Shown in pieces: positions 1 to 5,544 of a stretch of 5,943 bases of DNA; position 1 is the stretch's first letter; the number at the start of each line of letters is the position of its first letter. Below the pieces are notes generated by a model. The model searched no databases. It had not been told where the DNA came from and saw nothing but the letters and a program-made list of their open reading frames with translations. A program made the translations under genes and the position numbers. This DNA comes from Candidatus Omnitrophota bacterium (lineage in GTDB: Bacteria > Omnitrophota > Gorgyraeia > Gygaellales > Profunditerraquicolaceae): contig JASEHM010000069.1 in NCBI GenBank assembly GCA_030018895.1, positions 1 to 5,943 of the forward strand, read 5' to 3'.

Positions 1-2
1 CA

Positions 3-42
3 CGCATTGACTTACTCACACTTTGTGTTCGTAAGTCAAGCG
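3..42. repeat. Palindromic hairpin repeat, copy 1 (CACTTTGTG core)
   Basis: A perfect 9-bp inverted repeat, TTGACTTAC (7-15) and GTAAGTCAA (31-39), encloses a small inner stem ACAC/GTGT (18-21 and 25-28) with a TTT loop. Outer CGC/GCG bases (3-5 and 40-42) can extend the stem past one bulged A. The hairpin ends 6 bp before the Shine-Dalgarno of the TPR gene, so it would fold in that gene's leader if transcribed. It has no T-run after it and so is not a classical terminator. A related hairpin lies before xerD at 4546-4581, sharing GCATTGA and CACTTTGTG at identical spacing. The element may continue to the left, beyond the window. Confidence 0.7.
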
Positions 43-61
43 TTCATTGAGGAGGCAAAGG

Positions 62-526
62 ATGGAGACGAAAAGATCGGGTGCAATAATTTTTTTATTA
101 GTATTAGTTCTATATTATTTCCCAACTTTTATTTTAGCTGAGGAGAATATTAAAAATACAGCTAACAGTGCTCAAGATTACATTAAAAGAGGCATCCTTT
201 ATGGAAAAGAAGGTCAATATGACCAAGCTATTTCTGAACTTAACAAGGCGATAGAACTAAATCCTAATAATGCTATAGCTTACGCTTCTCGAGATCTCGC
301 CTATGAAATGAAAGGTGATATAAACAAAGCTATCTCTGACTATAGCAAGGCAATAGAAATTAGTTCTAACTTTGCCGTTGCTTATTATAACAGAGGAGTT
401 GCATATTTTTTGATGAAGAAATATGATGAAAGTTGGGCAGATGTTCATAAAGCGGAAGCATTGGGATACAGAGTTAATGCTGAATTCTTAAAAAACTTGA
501 AGAAAGAATCAGGAAAAGAAAGATAA
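62..526 (+). CDS. Exported small TPR (tetratricopeptide repeat) protein
   Basis: This encodes a 154-residue protein. ATG 62 is chosen because GAGGAGG (49-55) lies 6 bases upstream; the in-frame TTG at 47 has no comparable site. Residues 1-7 are polar and basic, 8-26 are hydrophobic, and ILA before E27 fits signal peptidase I cleavage, so the product is probably periplasmic or secreted. Three consecutive 34-residue TPRs cover residues 37-70, 71-104 and 105-138. TPR1 shows the usual G8, Y11, A20, A27 and P32 positions (G44, Y47, A56, A63, P68). TPR2 has Asp78 in place of Gly8. The tail (139-154) is charged and begins after the motif DVHKAEALGY. TPR proteins are helical scaffolds for protein-protein contacts. 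The partner cannot be told from the sequence, and no operon partner is visible. It is more AT-rich than the ligA cluster, in keeping with an accessory gene. Confidence 0.88.
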   Translation: METKRSGAIIFLLVLVLYYFPTFILAEENIKNTANSAQDYIKRGILYGKEGQYDQAISELNKAIELNPNNAIAYASRDLAYEMKGDINKAISDYSKAIEISSNFAVAYYNRGVAYFLMKKYDESWADVHKAEALGYRVNAEFLKNLKKESGKER

Positions 527-587
527 TCTTATACTTTTTTTACACACACCAAAGTAAAGGAGCAGTTTAAAAAAGAGGAGATTCCCA

Positions 588-620
588 ATGCCTAAGAAAA
601 CAAAACAAGAATTTGGGTAA
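588..620 (+). pseudogene. Ten-codon ORF, probable 5' stump of a truncated gene
   Basis: ATG 588 follows AGAGGAG (574-580) at a 7-base spacing, which is a better translation start than those of acyP, the MBL gene or xerD. It reads only MPKKTKQEFG before TAA at 618-620. The stop lies two bases before the terminal repeat of the MITE-like element. I infer that a real gene once started here and lost its body when the element arrived or during later decay. It could instead be a genuine micro-ORF. The ten residues are too few to name a family. Confidence 0.4.
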
Positions 621-660
621 GATAGTGTCGTTTCTGCATAACCTATTGAGTAATAAGTAG

Positions 661-726
661 TTAAGAAAAAATGATTCTATATTAGGTTCGGATAGATTCA
701 TTGATAAACTCAGAGAAAAAATTTAG
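661..726 (+). pseudogene. Possible C-terminal scrap of a Y1 (REP-associated) transposase
   Basis: An open stretch of 21 codons between in-frame stops (TAG 658-660 and TAG 724-726) contains ILGSDRFIDKLREKI. From memory this resembles the 'ILGs.eFi.kl' segment found after the catalytic domain in REP-associated tyrosine transposases. There is no start codon, no catalytic HUH motif and no Tyr residue in the fragment. The identification rests on one short motif and is tentative. Its position inside the inverted-repeat element fits a decayed transposase remnant. Confidence 0.3.
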
Positions 727-756
727 CTTTTTCCAAGCCTAAGCCCAGATTAAATC

Positions 757-793
757 AGAGTGAAGAGTTAAGAATGAAGAGTGAAGATTGAAG
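757..793. repeat. Degenerate purine-rich tandem repeat
   Basis: AGAGTGAAGA occurs at 757-766 and again at 778-787, so the 21-bp unit is present about 1.8 times with variation. The stretch consists almost entirely of GAAGA, GAGTGAAG and TTAAGA words. It is of the same general character, on the opposite strand, as the TTTTCTTTCTACTC repeat at 3156-3190 in the lipoprotein gene. Confidence 0.5.
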
Positions 794-819
794 CAAGGGT
801 AGTTACGCAGAAACGACAC

Positions 820-837
820 TAAATATTCTAAATATTC
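820..837. repeat. Tandem 9-bp direct repeat TAAATATTC x2
   Basis: TAAATATTC (820-828) is followed directly by a second identical copy (829-837). The first copy begins inside the right terminal repeat of the MITE-like element and the second ends 11 bases before the acyP start. It makes the acyP leader AT-rich. I see no convincing -35/-10 pair there, although TATTCT could act as a weak -10. Confidence 0.5.
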
Positions 838-848
838 CGCAGAGATTT

Positions 849-1118
849 ATGAAAAAGCAGGTGCATGTGTATTATAGTGGCAGGGTCCAGGGTGTAGGGT
901 TTCGTTTTACTGTTGAGGATATAGCTCGGGAATTAGGGGTTTTTGGCTGGGTAAAGAATTTGCGAGACGGCAGGGTTGAGGTAATGCTTGAGGCAGAAGA
1001 GGATGTTTTAAAGAATTTTTTAAGCCGGATACGTAAATATTTTTCCAATTATATTTCTGATACAACTATTGAATGGCAAGAGCCAGGGCTTGAATTTAGC
1101 GCCTTTGAAATAAGATGA
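849..1118 (+). CDS. acyP: Acylphosphatase
   Basis: This encodes an 89-residue protein, the normal length for the family (about 90). Acylphosphatase (EC 3.6.1.7) hydrolyses acyl phosphates such as acetyl phosphate or carbamoyl phosphate in the cytoplasm. The diagnostic phosphate-binding loop GRVQGVGFR spans residues 11-19 with catalytic Arg19. The second signature GWVKNLRDGRVEV spans 33-45 with catalytic Asn37. The C-terminus FSAFEIR matches the usual closing strand. The start follows only a weak GAGA (842-845), so initiation is poorly marked, but GTG or TTG alternatives would cut into or extend past the domain. The stop overlaps the ligA start as ATGA, which points to translational coupling. 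It is probably the first gene of the acyP-ligA-lipoprotein-MBL cluster. Confidence 0.95.
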   Translation: MKKQVHVYYSGRVQGVGFRFTVEDIARELGVFGWVKNLRDGRVEVMLEAEEDVLKNFLSRIRKYFSNYISDTTIEWQEPGLEFSAFEIR

Positions 1119-3112
1119 CAGCTATAAATATAGGAAAAAAAATAGAGGCATTGAGAGAAAAGATTAGGTATCATGATTATCTTTACTATTGCTCTTCTCA
1201 GCCTAAAATCTCTGATAAAGAATATGACGATTTAATGTGCTGTCTTAAAGAATTGGAAGATAGAAACCCTGCTTATAAAAGCGATACATCTCCTACTGTG
1301 CGTTTAAGCAGCGTTATCTCAAGAGACTTTAAGACAGTTAAGCATTTACAAAAAATGCTTTCTTTGGATAATACCTATTCAATAGAAGAATTAAGGGAAT
1401 GGGAGGAGCGCCTGCAGCGCATTTTGGGCTTAGATAAAAAAATAGAGTATGTAGCAGAGCATAAAATTGACGGGGTTAGCGTTAGTGTAACTTATATAAA
1501 AGGGAAATTAAGTATCGGCGCTACAAGGGGCGATGGTGAAACCGGCGAAGATATTACGCAGAATATAAAAACTATTCGTAGTATACCTTTAGTCTTGCGG
1601 GGCGAGGCAGTGCCTGAGCTTATTGAGGCCCGAGGCGAAGTATATATGGATAAAAATGATTTTGAGGCTTTAAATAAGGAAAGAGAAACTCAAGGTAATG
1701 TATTATTTGCTAATCCGCGTAATGCTGCCAGCGGTTCATTAAAACTCCTGGATACTAATATTGTTGCTAAACGAAAACTTAGTTTTTTTTGCCATTCTTT
1801 GGGAGAATATAAAGGGCTTAAAATCCAAAGCCAATGGGAATTTCTAGAAATGTTAAGGAAATGGGGTTTGCGCAGTAATCCTTATTCTAAACTTTGTAAA
1901 AATTTGGATGAAGTAATAAGCTATTGTAATCAGTGGCAGGGAAAAAGAGAAAAAGTGACTTATGATATGGATGGGATAGTAATAAAAGTAAACAGTCTTT
2001 TTTATCAGAAAGAATTAGGCTTTACCTTGAAAAGTCCGCGTTGGGCAGCAGCATATAAATTTCCGGCGCGTCAGGCTATGACTAAGGTTTTAAGGATTAC
2101 GGTAAATGTGGGCAGGACAGGGGTACTTACGCCTGTGGCAGAGCTTAAGGCTGTAGAATGCGCAGGGGTAATAATTAAGCATGCGACATTGCATAATTTT
2201 GATGAGATTAAACGATTGAACATTAAGGAGGGGGACAGGGTGCTGATTGAGCGCTCAGGAGATGTGATTCCTAAAATAGTAAAGGTGATAGAAGATAAAG
2301 AAGGAGATAAGTTTATGCCTCCTTCTTTTTGTCCAGAATGTTCAGGGAAAATAGTAAAAGAAAAAGAGGAAGATGTGGCTTATCGCTGTATAAACCCATC
2401 CTGCCCTGCCCAGATTGAAAGAGGGCTTGAGCATTTTGCCTCGCGCAAAGCTATGGATATTCAAGGGATGGGAGAGGCAGTAGTTAAGCAGCTTATCCGA
2501 TTGAAATTAGTTAATAATTTTGCAGATATTTATTTTCTTAATGCAGAAGACCTGTTAAAATTAGAGTTGTTTAAGGAGAAGAAGGTTAAGAATCTGCTTT
2601 CTGCGGTAGAAAAAAGTAAAAAGCAGCCTTTATCACGCCTTATATACGGCTTAGGCATACGCCATGTCGGTGAAAAAGCCGCATTTGTATTGGCGGGCCG
2701 TTTTAAAGCTATGGATAATTTAATGGCTGCAAAGTTGGATGAGTTAGATAGGATATATGAAATCGGCCTTGTTATGGCAAAATCAATCGTAGATTATTTT
2801 ACTCTTGGCCAAACAAAGGAATTAATTGAAGGTTTAAAAAAAGCAGGCGTTAATTTTAAAGAAGAAGGCTTGCAGTTTAGGGCTTCTATGCTGATAGGCA
2901 AACATATAGTTTTTACCGGCGAGTTAAAAGGTTTTTCGCGTCTTGAAGCTGAGGGCCATGCGCGTCAAATAGGCTTAGATGTATCTTCTAACGTAAGCAA
3001 AAATACAGATTTTGTAGTGGTAGGCGATAATTCGGGGTCAAAATATGACAAGGCAAGGAAATTAGGGGTAAAGATTATTAATGAAAAAGAATTTATGGAG
3101 ATGATAAAATGA
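1115..3112 (+). CDS. ligA: NAD-dependent DNA ligase LigA
   Basis: This encodes a 665-residue protein, full length for LigA (about 670). It seals nicks in duplex DNA using NAD+ (EC 6.5.1.2), joining Okazaki fragments and finishing repair. Domains in order are: Ia (about 8-60) with the NMN-binding YHDYLYY at 19-25; the adenylation domain with AEHKIDG, where Lys117 is the AMP-accepting lysine; ARGEVYM (172-178); NPRNAASGSL (200-209); DGIVIKVN (286-293); and WAAAYKFPA (310-318). An OB fold follows, with VGRTGVLTPVAELK (332-345). A four-cysteine zinc finger (Cys406, 409, 425, 430), helix-hairpin-helix repeats (about 440-580) and a C-terminal BRCT domain (about 591-665, GKHIVFTGEL) complete it. Every expected catalytic motif is present. 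The start overlaps the acyP stop and the stop overlaps the lipoprotein start, both as ATGA. The His before the active-site Lys is a slightly less common choice than Pro, Leu or Ala but leaves the ExKxDG pattern intact. Confidence 0.98.
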   Translation: MTAINIGKKIEALREKIRYHDYLYYCSSQPKISDKEYDDLMCCLKELEDRNPAYKSDTSPTVRLSSVISRDFKTVKHLQKMLSLDNTYSIEELREWEERLQRILGLDKKIEYVAEHKIDGVSVSVTYIKGKLSIGATRGDGETGEDITQNIKTIRSIPLVLRGEAVPELIEARGEVYMDKNDFEALNKERETQGNVLFANPRNAASGSLKLLDTNIVAKRKLSFFCHSLGEYKGLKIQSQWEFLEMLRKWGLRSNPYSKLCKNLDEVISYCNQWQGKREKVTYDMDGIVIKVNSLFYQKELGFTLKSPRWAAAYKFPARQAMTKVLRITVNVGRTGVLTPVAELKAVECAGVIIKHATLHNFDEIKRLNIKEGDRVLIERSGDVIPKIVKVIEDKEGDKFMPPSFCPECSGKIVKEKEEDVAYRCINPSCPAQIERGLEHFASRKAMDIQGMGEAVVKQLIRLKLVNNFADIYFLNAEDLLKLELFKEKKVKNLLSAVEKSKKQPLSRLIYGLGIRHVGEKAAFVLAGRFKAMDNLMAAKLDELDRIYEIGLVMAKSIVDYFTLGQTKELIEGLKKAGVNFKEEGLQFRASMLIGKHIVFTGELKGFSRLEAEGHARQIGLDVSSNVSKNTDFVVVGDNSGSKYDKARKLGVKIINEKEFMEMIK

Positions 3113-3627
3113 TAAGGATTAACACAGATAAAAAGCATGGATTAGCGCGGATATTTTTTCTTTCTACTCTTTTCTTTCTACTCTCTACTCTAATTGGCTG
3201 CGAGGCTTTTGTGCGCAAATTTACACGTAAATCAAAAAAACAAGTTGAAGAGGTAATGGTGCTTGCTCCTGAGGAGTATAAGGGGCCTCAGATAACTAAA
3301 GAAGAGCTTTATAAGGAGTATTTTTTATTCTGGAAATCTTGGCAGGATGAATTGATTGGCGCATTGACCGAAAAAAAAGGCCTTAAGAAGCAAGTTGATT
3401 GCGCAGGGGAAGCAATAAAGAACCTTGTTAATTTAAGGGCGCTTTTAAAGGAAGAAAAACAGAAAAAAATAGATATTTATATTGATGAACTAAAAGGGCT
3501 TGAGCTTGAGATTGCTAAAGATTTGTATGGTAGTAGTATTTCTTTGCACGCCAGGAGCGCAGAGCGCATAAAAAGGAATATTTTAAGGGATTTCTCATAT
3601 AAAAAAAATAAAGATTTTTTACGCTAG
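3109..3627 (+). CDS. Small putative lipoprotein of unknown function
   Basis: This encodes a 172-residue protein. The N-terminus has basic residues (3-14), a hydrophobic stretch (15-29) and the lipobox LIGC at 28-31, so Cys31 should be lipidated after signal peptidase II cleavage. Glu32 at +2 does not suggest inner-membrane retention, if that enterobacterial rule applies here. The mature part (about 142 residues) is Lys/Glu-rich and looks largely helical. A basic patch follows the Cys (RKFTRKSKK), then KEELYKEYFLFWKSWQDELI (104-terminal half begins soon after) and a C-terminal ERIKRNILRDFSYKK. I recognise no enzymatic motif. My impression is that similar lipoproteins occur in Omnitrophota genomes, but I cannot verify this. 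The start overlaps the ligA stop as ATGA, with no other in-frame ATG before the lipobox. Codons 2-27 fall in repeat-like DNA (3113-3190), so the signal peptide may have been recruited from a repeat. Confidence 0.8.
   Translation: MIRINTDKKHGLARIFFLSTLFFLLSTLIGCEAFVRKFTRKSKKQVEEVMVLAPEEYKGPQITKEELYKEYFLFWKSWQDELIGALTEKKGLKKQVDCAGEAIKNLVNLRALLKEEKQKKIDIYIDELKGLELEIAKDLYGSSISLHARSAERIKRNILRDFSYKKNKDFLR
3156..3190. repeat. 14-bp tandem repeat inside the lipoprotein signal peptide
   Basis: TTTTCTTTCTACTC occurs twice without a mismatch (3156-3169 and 3170-3183) and is followed by a partial third unit TCTACTC (3184-3190). Because 14 is not a multiple of three, the copies are read in different frames, yet both yield hydrophobic residues (Phe, Leu, Ser, Thr). 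They form the core of the signal peptide of the lipoprotein. Confidence 0.8.
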
Positions 3628-3662
3628 ACGTAATACGCACGACACAATACGCAATACGAGAA
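3628..3662. repeat. AATACGCA-type short repeat between lipoprotein and MBL genes
   Basis: AATACGCA occurs at 3632-3639 and 3646-3653, and AATACGAG at 3653-3660. These words make up nearly the whole 35-bp gap before the MBL gene. The stretch contains no good Shine-Dalgarno; only CGAGAA precedes the ATG. It looks like a low-complexity repeat that expanded in the gap, not a regulatory site. Confidence 0.55.
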
Positions 3663-4283
3663 ATGATACTAGAAACTATATCTGTTGGCCTAATGCAGGT
3701 TAATTGCTATATCTGCGCACTTGGAGAATCTAAGGCTGCGATAATTATTGATCCGGGAGGCGATGAGGCAAAAATAAGGAGCGCTTTAGCTCAGCATAAA
3801 TTAAAACCCGGTTTTATTGTGAATACGCACGGCCATTTTGACCATATCGGATGCGATAATAGTTTTGATGTGCCTGTTTACATACACAAAGAAGACGCTG
3901 TTTTTTTAAAAGATCCGCAGCTAAATCTTTCCGGAGTATTTGCAGTAGATTATGAGGTTAAGTCTGAAATAGTATACTTGAGGGAGGGCCAGATTATTGA
4001 ATCAGACGGCCTTGCCTTGAAGGTCTTACATGTGCCAGGCCATACTCCCGGAGGAATTGCCTTATCCGTAGTTAAGCCAGAAGAAAAAATATTATTTACC
4101 GGAGATAGTTTATTCTGCCAGGGTATAGGCAGGACTGATTTGGTTTTTGGAGATGAGAAACTGCTTATAAAATCCATAAAAGAAAAGATAATGATATTGC
4201 CTGATGATACGGTTATTTATCCTGGCCATGGCAGGTCATCCACAATAGGAGATGAGAGAAGGAATAATCCATTTTTAGCATAG
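3663..4283 (+). CDS. Metallo-beta-lactamase-fold hydrolase, glyoxalase II-like (YcbL type)
   Basis: This encodes a 206-residue protein. It carries the whole metal-binding set of the MBL fold: THGHFDH (55-61, with His56, His58, Asp60, His61), His127 in PGHTPG, Asp148 in TGDSLF, and His189 in YPGHG. These bind a two-metal centre, usually zinc or iron. The segments GIGRTDL (154-160) and GDERRNNPFL (196-205) are typical of the short glyoxalase II-like group that includes E. coli YcbL. It lacks the C-terminal glutathione-binding extension of classical GloB (about 250 residues). A thioester or related hydrolase acting in the cytoplasm is therefore likely, but the substrate is not certain. It lies 35 bp after the lipoprotein gene on the same strand and probably belongs to the ligA transcription unit. 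No strong ribosome binding site precedes ATG 3663. Confidence 0.93.
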   Translation: MILETISVGLMQVNCYICALGESKAAIIIDPGGDEAKIRSALAQHKLKPGFIVNTHGHFDHIGCDNSFDVPVYIHKEDAVFLKDPQLNLSGVFAVDYEVKSEIVYLREGQIIESDGLALKVLHVPGHTPGGIALSVVKPEEKILFTGDSLFCQGIGRTDLVFGDEKLLIKSIKEKIMILPDDTVIYPGHGRSSTIGDERRNNPFLA

Positions 4284-4315
4284 TAGTTCAGCGTTTGGAA
4301 ACGTCTCGTCGTCAT

Positions 4316-4516
4316 TCAGACTGTGTCGCAATTCGTATTTTTCGTCATTGCGAGGAGCGAACGAAGTGAGCGATGAAGCAATCTCCAACGGTGATAGAGA
4401 TTGCTTCGGGCCTTCGGCCCTCGCAATGACGGTGTTTTTGTCATTATGACACAGTCTGATTGCGAGCGACCGAAGGGAGTGAAGCAATCTTAAAAACAAG
4501 ATTGCTTCCTCGCCAT
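4316..4516. repeat. Composite palindromic repeat element (CGTCATTGCGAG family)
   Basis: Several nested palindromes fill the MBL-xerD gap. The core (4343-4431) has perfect 12-bp ends CGTCATTGCGAG and CTCGCAATGACG, an inner 11-bp pair GAAGCAATCTC (4375-4385) and GAGATTGCTTC (4397-4407), and a mini-hairpin GGGCCTTCGGCCC (4408-4420). A further perfect 12-bp pair, TCAGACTGTGTC (4316-4327) and GACACAGTCTGA (4448-4459), brackets this core. A second, shorter relative follows at 4459-4516: ATTGCGAG ... GAAGCAATCTT (4481-4491), AAGATTGCTTC (4498-4508), ... CTCGCCAT, with one mismatch in the outer arms. From memory, related 'CATTGCGAGG...GAAGCAATC' repeats occur in many unrelated bacterial genomes. No transposase is encoded, so any movement would need help in trans. 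No real gene is seen in 4284-4593. Confidence 0.85.
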
Positions 4517-4528
4517 ACTTAACCACTA

Positions 4529-4584
4529 AAACTTCATAAGGAAGGGCATTGAGTCCTTGACACTTTGTGCCAAGGATGAAGTTT
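4529..4584. repeat. Palindromic hairpin repeat, copy 2, overlapping the xerD start region
   Basis: The outer 9-bp arms are AAACTTCAT (4529-4537) and ATGAAGTTT (4576-4584), a perfect inverted repeat. Nested inside is TCCTTG (4554-4559) and CAAGGA (4571-4576) around CAC-TTT-GTG (4561-4569); outer and inner arms share base 4576, so they are alternative or partly competing folds. The segment GCATTGA-8 nt-CACTTTGTG (4546-4569) matches 4-27 at the window start with the same internal spacing. The hairpin covers two possible xerD start codons (GTG 4567, ATG 4576) and could affect translation if transcribed. Confidence 0.7.
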
Positions 4585-4593
4585 CTTAAAAGA

Positions 4594-5481
4594 ATGGAAG
4601 AACTAATTGATACATTTCTTAATTATTTATCAGTTGAACGCGGTTTGTCAAATAATACATTAGTTTCATATAAGAAGGATCTTAGTTGTTATACTGATTT
4701 TTTAAAAAAGCAGCATATTGATGCCTTGGCAAAAGTAACAAAAAATAATATAACAGATTTTATGTTTTTTCAGAAAGATAATGGGCTTTCATCAAATTCT
4801 ATTAGCCGGCGGTTGTCTGCTATACGCATGTTTCATAGATTTTTAGTCAGAGAAAGGCTTCTTAAAGTTGATCCCAGTAATTTAATAGATTCTCCGAAAC
4901 TTTGGAAGAAGATACCCCAGACGGTTTCTTATGATGAGGCGGATGCGCTTCTTTCCCAGCCTAATGCCAGGGATAAGCAAGGCCTAAGGGATAAGGCAAT
5001 TTTAGAGGTTCTCTATGCTACTGGCATGCGTGTTTCTGAAGTTGCAGCTTTATTAATTAATAATCTTAATTTTGATATTGGATTTTTACGCTGTATCGGA
5101 AAAGGGAACAAGGAGAGAATAATTCCTTTAGGCAAAAAGGCCATAACTTCTCTTAAGAGGTATTTAGAGGCCGGCCGGCCTGCGTTATTAAAAGATAAAA
5201 ACTTAGATATTTTATTTTTAAGCCGTTTTGGCAAAAAGATTTCTCGTCAGTCATTGTGGAAGATTATTAAAAAATATGCCCGTATTGCAGGAATTAAAAA
5301 GCCGCTTAAGCCGCATGCTTTAAGGCATTCTTTTGCCACGCATATGCTGGAGGGAGGGGCTGACCTGCGTTCAGTTCAGGAGATGTTGGGGCATACTGAT
5401 ATTTCTACGACACAGATCTATACGCACATAGATAAAGAAAGGCTTAAAGGTATTCATAAAATGTTTCATCCCAGGCCCTGA
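4594..5481 (+). CDS. xerD: Tyrosine recombinase XerD
   Basis: From ATG 4594 this encodes 295 residues, close to E. coli XerD (298). Tyrosine recombinases of this type, usually working with XerC, act at dif to resolve chromosome dimers. The N-terminal core-binding SAM-like domain (about 1-95) holds FLNYLSVERGLSNNTL. The catalytic domain carries Arg146 (ATGMRVSE), Lys170 (GKGNKER), His241 and Arg244 (HALRHSFATH), His267 (LGHTDIST) and the nucleophile Tyr276 (QIYTHI), so it should be active. ATG 4576 (301 aa) and GTG 4567 (304 aa) are alternative in-frame starts. I prefer 4594 because the family similarity begins there and the upstream codons lie inside a hairpin, but no start has a good Shine-Dalgarno. 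XerC and phage integrases share these motifs; the length and sequence style favour XerD. It lies about 310 bp beyond the ligA cluster, across a repeat island, with no integration module nearby. Confidence 0.93.
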   Translation: MEELIDTFLNYLSVERGLSNNTLVSYKKDLSCYTDFLKKQHIDALAKVTKNNITDFMFFQKDNGLSSNSISRRLSAIRMFHRFLVRERLLKVDPSNLIDSPKLWKKIPQTVSYDEADALLSQPNARDKQGLRDKAILEVLYATGMRVSEVAALLINNLNFDIGFLRCIGKGNKERIIPLGKKAITSLKRYLEAGRPALLKDKNLDILFLSRFGKKISRQSLWKIIKKYARIAGIKKPLKPHALRHSFATHMLEGGADLRSVQEMLGHTDISTTQIYTHIDKERLKGIHKMFHPRP

Positions 5482-5544
5482 GATTGTAATAGTTCTGCTT
5501 TTAAAAATAACTCAAAGGATTATTTCCGTCTTAGCTTATTCCCG

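Larger units (their letters stand above)
623..821. mobile_element. MITE-like element with 15-bp terminal inverted repeats
   Basis: The ends are perfect inverted repeats: TAGTGTCGTTTCTGC (623-637) and GCAGAAACGACACTA (807-821). After one mismatch the match continues for four bases (TAAC 639-642 against GTTA 802-805), giving 19 of 20 paired. Both ends carry the dinucleotide TA, so a 195-bp element (625-819) flanked by a TA target duplication is a natural reading. This is the habit of IS630/Tc1-mariner-type elements. The interior has no intact ORF. It holds a possible transposase tail (661-726) and a purine-rich degenerate repeat (757-793). The element fills most of the 322-bp gap between the TPR gene and acyP. 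An alternative is a decayed REP-associated (Y1 tyrosine) transposase unit whose end palindromes are the inverted repeats. Confidence 0.65.

Noticed and set aside
7..39. The first hairpin as an intrinsic terminator of an upstream gene
   Set aside because: There is no U-tract after the stem, and the matching copy before xerD also lacks one.
47..61. TTG 47 as the start of the TPR gene
   Set aside because: ATG 62 has GAGGAGG at a 6-base spacing and gives a normal signal peptide; the extra five codons would translate the Shine-Dalgarno itself.
4275..4526. An 83-codon open frame on the minus strand in the MBL-xerD gap
   Set aside because: It translates the CGTCATTGCGAG palindromes (IARAEGPKQSLSP, FAPRNDE), a spurious product of that repeat type. 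It has no ribosome binding site and overlaps the end of the MBL gene.
4316..4584. CRISPR array in the repeat-rich gap
   Set aside because: The repeats are inverted and nested, not regularly spaced direct repeats with unique spacers, and no cas gene is present.
4557..4585. TTGACA (4557-4562) as the -35 of a xerD promoter
   Set aside because: It lies within the hairpin core, and no -10-like hexamer is found 16-18 bases downstream. TTGACT at 7-12 has the same problem.
4594..5481. Phage or genomic-island integrase
   Set aside because: The length, sequence style and compact two-domain layout fit housekeeping XerD; no tRNA, att repeats or phage genes are nearby.
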